Below are positions 1 to 5,300 of a stretch of DNA of 7,089 nt, in pieces (position 1 is the first letter of the stretch; every line of letters begins with the position of its first letter). The notes under the pieces are model-generated. The model did no database searches. It was given only the letters and a program-made list of their open reading frames with translations, and was not told the DNA's origin. The DNA comes from Candidatus Aciduliprofundum sp. JdFR-45 (GTDB taxonomy: Archaea > Thermoplasmatota > Thermoplasmata > Thermoplasmatales > JdFR-45): assembly GCA_002011395.1 (NCBI GenBank), contig MTNG01000090.1, forward strand, positions 1-7,089. The letters are read 5' to 3'. The position numbers were made by a program, and so were the translations under genes.

Positions 1-972
1 CTGCTCCACACCGGCCAGCACTACGACTTTGAGATGAGCAGCGTGTTCTTTGAAGAGCTCGGGCTACCTCCCCCGGACTACAACCTGGGCGTGGGCTCGG
101 GAACCCACGGGTACCAGACGGGGGAAATGCTCAAGGGTATTGAAAGGGTTATAATGGATGAAAAACCGAACATCGTCCTCGTTTACGGAGATACGAACTC
201 CACTCTGGCTGGCGCGCTCGCGGCCGTGAAACTCCACGTGAAGGTCGCCCACGTGGAGGCGGGGCTCAGAAGCTTTGACCGCAGGATGCCGGAGGAGATC
301 AATAGGGTGCTGACGGACCACGCATCCGACATTCTCTTCGCACCGACTAAAACCGCGGTGGAGAACCTCAGGAGGGAGGGTATAACATCAGGTGTCTACC
401 TCACGGGAGATGTCATGTACGATGTCGCTCTCAGGTTCAGCGAGATAGCCGAGAGGAAGAGCGATATCCTCCAGCGCCTCGGTCTTGCGAAGGGAGAGTA
501 TTTCCTGGCGACCGTGCACCGGCCGGAAAACGCGGACAATGAGGTGCACCTTAGAAACATACTGAATGCGTTCTCACGCCTGCCGCTACCCGTGGTCTTC
601 CCCGTTCATCCGAGAACCCGCAGGGCGATGGAGAGATGGAACATAAAAGTCGGGGATAATGTCATCCTTCTGGAGCCCGTGGGATACTTTGATATGCTCA
701 TTCTGGAAAAGAACGCCAGAAAGATACTCACGGACTCGGGAGGCGTTCAGAAGGAGGCGTACTTCTTCGGCGTGCCGTGCGTCACGCTACGCACCACCAC
801 GGAGTGGGTTGAAACCCTTGAAGGCGGGTGGAACGTCCTCGTTGGAGCGGATGTGGAGAGGATACTGGAAGCGGCAACCTCTCCGCCGCCAAAGGCCCCC
901 CGAGGAGAACATTACGGGAAGGGGGACGCTGCGGAGAGGATAGTTGAAATTCTCGGGAAGGTGATAGGATGA
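1..972 (+). CDS. wecB: Non-hydrolysing UDP-N-acetylglucosamine 2-epimerase, 5'-truncated by the window edge
   Basis: This cytoplasmic enzyme inverts C2 of UDP-GlcNAc to give UDP-ManNAc, through anti-elimination and re-addition of UDP. The frame is open from base 1 (LLHTGQHYDFEMSS) to the TGA at 970-972, giving 323 visible residues. Bacterial WecB is about 370, so roughly 35 N-terminal residues, including the first Rossmann strand, lie left of the window; the ATG at 34 is internal. Visible family motifs, numbered from base 1, are HTGQHYD (3-9), GDTNSTLAGA (63-72), HVEAGLRS (84-91), MPEEINR (96-102), VHRPEN (172-177), FPVHPRT (200-206) and TDSGGVQKEA (244-253). These carry the Asp, two Glu and His known to matter in WecB/MnaA. 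The LRTTTEWVE turn (263-271) differs from the bacterial TERPE form and recalls WbpI-type epimerases, so UDP-GlcNAc3NAcA is an alternative substrate. The 4-base overlap with the next gene and the matching pathway step favour wecB. Confidence 0.92.
   Translation: MLHTGQHYDFEMSSVFFEELGLPPPDYNLGVGSGTHGYQTGEMLKGIERVIMDEKPNIVLVYGDTNSTLAGALAAVKLHVKVAHVEAGLRSFDRRMPEEINRVLTDHASDILFAPTKTAVENLRREGITSGVYLTGDVMYDVALRFSEIAERKSDILQRLGLAKGEYFLATVHRPENADNEVHLRNILNAFSRLPLPVVFPVHPRTRRAMERWNIKVGDNVILLEPVGYFDMLILEKNARKILTDSGGVQKEAYFFGVPCVTLRTTTEWVETLEGGWNVLVGADVERILEAATSPPPKAPRGEHYGKGDAAERIVEILGKVIG
958..965 (+). promoter_or_regulatory. Shine-Dalgarno site for the dehydrogenase start
   Basis: AAGGTGAT lies inside the last codons of the epimerase gene, three bases before the ATG at 969. 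It matches the GGAGGTGAT complement of the 16S rRNA 3' end and supports that ATG as the true start, with translation coupled to the upstream gene through the ATGA overlap. Confidence 0.75.
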
Positions 973-2309
973 TTCTGGGTCTGAGCGCGGAAGAGGTCGC
1001 GGACAAGTTCAGGAAGGGGGATATCAGATTCACCGTTTTCGGCATGGGAAAGATGGGGCTACCGCTGGCGGCTGTCATAGCGGATAGGGGGGGCATCGTC
1101 ACCGGTGTGGATATAGATCCCCAGAGGGTTGAGATGATAAACAGTGGTGAGAACCCTATAAAGGAGGAGCCGGGGTTAACGGAACTCGTCAGGAAGGGTG
1201 TGAGTGAGGGGCGACTGAGGGCCACAGTGGACGGAGTGAGAGCCGTGAGAGAGTCCGATGTCCACGTAATACTCGTACCCACGCTCGTGGACGAGCACGG
1301 AAACGTGGACCTCAGCATAGTTCGGGAGGTCGCCGGAGTCATAGCAAAAGGGCTCAAGAAGGGGGATGTGGTCATCACTGAGTGCACCATGCCCCCCGGC
1401 TCAACGGAGGGACTGATACCGATACTGGAGGAAAGCGGGTTGAAACTTGGGGATTTTGGTGTGGCCCACTGTCCCGAGCGCACCATGACTGGGACGGCCA
1501 TAAGGGACATAACCGGGAAGTACCCGAAGATCATAGGGGCCAGCGATCCAGAGACGCTGGAGGTGGTCAAGGGCATTTACACCATCATAAATGTGAAAGG
1601 GGTGTACCCGGTGAGCGACATAAAAACGGCCGAGGCCGTCAAGGTGTTTGAGGGCATATACAGGGATGTGAACATCGCTCTGGCAAACGAACTCGCCATG
1701 TACTGCGAGGAACTCGGTATAGATGCAATAGAGGCGTTCGCCGCAGCCAACTCCCAGCCTTACTGCCACATCCACAGACCGGGGAGCGGCGTTGGAGGTC
1801 ACTGCATACCGTTTTACCCCCATTTCGCCATGAGAACCGCCCGGAGGCGCATTATGCACCTCACACGAACCGCAAGAGAAATAAACGACCTGATGCCCGT
1901 TTACACAGCGCATCTGGTAGTTAGGGCCCTATCCGATGCTGGAAGAAGCGTCAGGAGTGCCAGGGTGCTTGTTATGGGGCTCACCTTCCGTGGCGGTGTG
2001 AGAGAGTTCAGAAAAACCCCGGCAGAGGGTGTTATAGCGGAGTTGATGGGATGGGGAGCGGATGTCTGCGCCTACGACCCGATGTGCACTCCCGAAGACG
2101 CAGCCAGATTCGGCGTGGGTTGGGCCGAATCGCCCGAAGGGTTTGACTGCCTCGTTTTCGTTACCGACCACAGGGAGTTCAGGAACTTCAATCTGGACCG
2201 CGCCGCCGAATTGATGAGGACCAGATGCATAGTGGACGGTAGGCAGGTCATAGATCCAGGAGAGGCCAGAAAAAGGGGATTCATATATTACGGAATAGGA
2301 AGAAAATAA
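969..2309 (+). CDS. wecC: UDP-N-acetyl-D-mannosamine dehydrogenase (UDP-glucose/GDP-mannose dehydrogenase family)
   Basis: This 446-residue enzyme probably oxidises C6 of UDP-ManNAc twice with NAD+ to give UDP-ManNAcA, a precursor of archaeal N-glycans and surface polysaccharides. Domains in order are a Rossmann NAD-binding domain with FGMGKMGLPLA (24-34) and GVDID (46-50); VPT (103-105) and TECTMPPGST (137-146), including the water-activating Thr140; CPER (168-171); a central helical domain with Lys225 and RDVNIALANELA (232-243); the nucleophile loop GVGGHCIPFYPHF (274-286) with Cys279; and a C-terminal UDP-binding domain with GLTFRGGVREFRKTPA (337-352) and IVDGR (421-425). The length is slightly above bacterial WecC (about 420) because of about 20 residues before the Rossmann fold. 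Two positions differ from classical UDP-glucose dehydrogenases: Gly229 replaces the Asn four after the Lys, and Tyr283 replaces the Asp four after the Cys. It is the second gene of an operon with the epimerase. A WbpA-like UDP-GlcNAc dehydrogenase is the main alternative. Confidence 0.88.
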   Translation: MILGLSAEEVADKFRKGDIRFTVFGMGKMGLPLAAVIADRGGIVTGVDIDPQRVEMINSGENPIKEEPGLTELVRKGVSEGRLRATVDGVRAVRESDVHVILVPTLVDEHGNVDLSIVREVAGVIAKGLKKGDVVITECTMPPGSTEGLIPILEESGLKLGDFGVAHCPERTMTGTAIRDITGKYPKIIGASDPETLEVVKGIYTIINVKGVYPVSDIKTAEAVKVFEGIYRDVNIALANELAMYCEELGIDAIEAFAAANSQPYCHIHRPGSGVGGHCIPFYPHFAMRTARRRIMHLTRTAREINDLMPVYTAHLVVRALSDAGRSVRSARVLVMGLTFRGGVREFRKTPAEGVIAELMGWGADVCAYDPMCTPEDAARFGVGWAESPEGFDCLVFVTDHREFRNFNLDRAAELMRTRCIVDGRQVIDPGEARKRGFIYYGIGRK

Positions 2310-2315
2310 AAGAAG
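2302..2315 (-). terminator. T-rich transcription terminator of the surface-protein gene
   Basis: Read on the minus strand, CTTCTTTTATTTTC begins 6 bases after the surface gene's TGA. Two runs of four T with no hairpin match the U-rich tracts at which archaeal RNA polymerase releases. The tract overlaps the last codons and stop of the convergent dehydrogenase gene. No equally clean T-tract follows the dehydrogenase on the plus strand. Confidence 0.5.
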
Positions 2316-2321
2316 GGGAGG

Positions 2322-5300
2322 TCATTCCTCCACCGCTTCCTCTGAGATTTCTTCGTCCTCCACCGTTTCCTGTTCTATGTATCCTTCGCTGTAAGTCTGC
2401 TCTTCGCCACCCTCTCGGCGTCTTTTCAGAAGCAGGAAGAGTATAAGTCCCGCTGCGACTATCAGTGCTATCAGAGCGATGTAAGGCATCAGGTTAATGG
2501 GTATATCCAGCGTTTTCTGCTCACTGGAAACTACGTTTTCACCATCAGACACTATCACCCTGTACGTGTGCTTGCCCTCCGAGAGTTTCACCTTCGCTGT
2601 GTAATAGTAGCCGTCTTCGGCGGGTCCCGCGGGGGTAAGTGGAACTGCGGTGGTGTCGTCTATGAGAAGCGTCGCGTTGAGCATATCCCCATCCGGGTCG
2701 CTGCACAGCACGAGGAACTGCACATATCCATCGTCTGTCTGCGATGCGAGTATGTTCTGGATCTGCGGTGCATCGTTCACCGGCTCTACATAGATATACA
2801 CAGTGGCAACTGTTGATGCGCCTCCGGAGTCCGTCACCCTGAATGTAACGTACGCCGTGGTGCCCGCGTAGTCAGAGGTGGGCGTCCATGTGATAGTCCC
2901 GTTGGCCACCGACAGACCATCCGGCGCATAAAGTATCTCGTAGTTCATCACATCGCCGTACTCAATATCAACGTCGTCCAGCACGAATGGGAACTGTACC
3001 TGCTGTCCCTCCACAGCGCGGACCGGTTCCGCAGGGGCCACCACCGAGGGTGCGTATCTGTTGAGCACCAGAGATAGAGATGTGCTGCCATCCCATTCCT
3101 CCGTCCGCGTTATGTAGCCGTTTGTGTAGGTGATCGTGTAATTGGCGTCCTCCCAGCCCGAAGAGGTCGCGCGGCCGAACATTATGAGTATAGCAGCGTC
3201 TCCCTCTGGCAGCGTGGCATTGTACTTTCCAAATGTGCCGTTGAACTCAACGTATGCGCCCTCTACCGGGGTTCCATCGTAATTTACAACGGAGATATCA
3301 ACGTCGTCCAGCACGTTGATTATCGCGTTCTCCGTGGCAAGAAGCGTCTTCGTGTCCAAGTCGCATCTCACGAGGTTAACGGTAGACGTCTCCCGTGCGT
3401 AAACACTGAGTACATCGTAAAGAGACCCATCATCCACATCCACTGTGGAGTTCCCGGTGGCCATTATGCCGTAGGTGTTGCCGGAGAAGTACGGCTGAAC
3501 GACGCTTAATACGCTGTTTGTCGCGTATATGCCATAGTCATTGTATGAGAACTGTGCATCGTCAATAGTGACCTCTGCGCTCTCCACATAAAGCGCCCTG
3601 TCATTGCCGTAGAAGTAGGCGGATGTGATGGTGGCGGTGCCTCCGCTGATGTAAACACCGCTGTCATCGCTGTAATGGAAACGCACACCTATCAACGTCA
3701 GATTCGCATTTATGGCTTCCAGACCTATTTCGTTGTAATTGAAATAGCCACCCCTGATGGTCAGAGTATAGCCGTTAACGAGTACACCGATATTGCAGTT
3801 CCTGAAGGAGGAAGCCTCTATCACGAGACCGTTTATGTTGACCACGATACCCGCATACCATGCATCCACAACTTCGCTCTCAAGGAAGTTTATTATGCTG
3901 TAAACTTCCACCGCGTAAACATCGTCAATTGTTGTGCCCTGGATGGTGGCCTGGCCGTATATCCTGAACAGGTAGTAATAGCCCGTCCACGACCCGATAT
4001 AAGAGTCAAACGCATTCAGCGTTCCATCGCTTTCCACGTAGATGCCCACCTCGTTGTTCGCCACAGAACCCAAGTACACATAACCGTACGTGGTTACCAT
4101 CTCACCTCCGTTCCTGACCGTCAGGTTGCCGTAGAAGAATATATCATCGTTGTAAACCGTGAACTGCCCGCCATCCGCATATATGTTCACATCGCTGGAC
4201 GACGGCGCATACAGACCCTCGTAGATGTTGTCCGCTATGTAACAGTTGATGAGGTCTCCGCGGGAGTTCACCACATAGATGCCGTATCCGTCGTTTGAGC
4301 GCACCGAATCACTGGTCATGGCGAACTCCGTTCCGGTGATGTAATATCCGTTCTGGTTGTCGTAGACATCATTTCCCATGGATGACAGATTGGCACAGTT
4401 GGTTACGTAAACACCCCATTCACTGCCGTATCTGTAAACACCGGTGTTAACGACCGTGTTATATTCCAGAGCCACATAGCTTGTCGTTGTGATGTAAATG
4501 CCCATATATCCGTTGTTCTGTAGTGTGTTGTACCCTATGGTGTATGTGCCAAGGTAAACGTATATGGCCGCATATCCGCTGTACCACACGGAGTCCGTTA
4601 TGGCGTTGTGAGATATATCAAGCATATCGCCACGCTCTGCATATATTCCGTATCTCAGACAGTTGCTGAGCGTGTTGTGGGATATTGTACCCGTGGAAAA
4701 CACGCTGACGGTCACATAGATTCCCGCATAGGTCACATCGTTCATCGTATTTGATGAAATATCAATATACGCGTAATCCGCTGTGATAAATACGCCACGA
4801 CCGACCGTTGAGAACGCCGAGGACAGTACGTCGACGTACGCATCGCCATTTGAATACACATACACTGCAGCATAGCTCTCGTTCCAGAACGATTCAGATT
4901 GCATTGAGACCGTTGCGGACACATCTCCGCGGACATATACGCCGAACTGGTTGCTGTCAAAGTCGTTTGCGTTCTGGGAGAGCGAGAGTGTCGTCGTGCC
5001 CGGGCTGTACAGATACATACCGTAGGTGTTGTAATTTATGACGTTTCCATAGAGACCTGTGCTGGATATGTAAATGCTGTTGGTCGCATAGACGTATACG
5101 CCCCTGTAGCAGTAGGTGATAGTGTTCCCGCTTATTGTGTACGAAGATGTGGACATATCAATCTCTGTTATGTGCACTCCACTCCACACCATCTGAGTTA
5201 TGGTATTGTCATCTATGGAGACATACTCAGTTACGTTGTCGCTGTTTCTGTAATCAATATATATGCCATAGTCGGCATGAGAGATCGCGTTGGAAGATAT

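Noticed and set aside
782..1576. 264-codon open frame on the minus strand over the end of the epimerase and the first half of the dehydrogenase
   Set aside because: It lies antisense to two genes with clear family motifs. Its translation is Ser/Pro/Thr-rich and low in complexity, with no recognisable domain.
1401..1913. 170-codon minus-strand open frame within the dehydrogenase
   Set aside because: It covers the catalytic Lys and Cys region of a conserved enzyme in antisense. The translation is not protein-like.
2322..2400. Pyrimidine-rich stretch as a terminator for the dehydrogenase transcript
   Set aside because: The T runs are no longer than three and are broken by C. The bias follows from Glu/Asp codons of the opposing gene's acidic tail, so it cannot be called as a terminator from sequence alone.
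3675..4298. 207-codon open frame on the plus strand inside the surface-protein gene
   Set aside because: It is antisense to regular beta-helix coils. The periodic sense codons (Tyr, Val, Asn, Thr) leave the complement free of stops, and the translation shows no fold or start signal.
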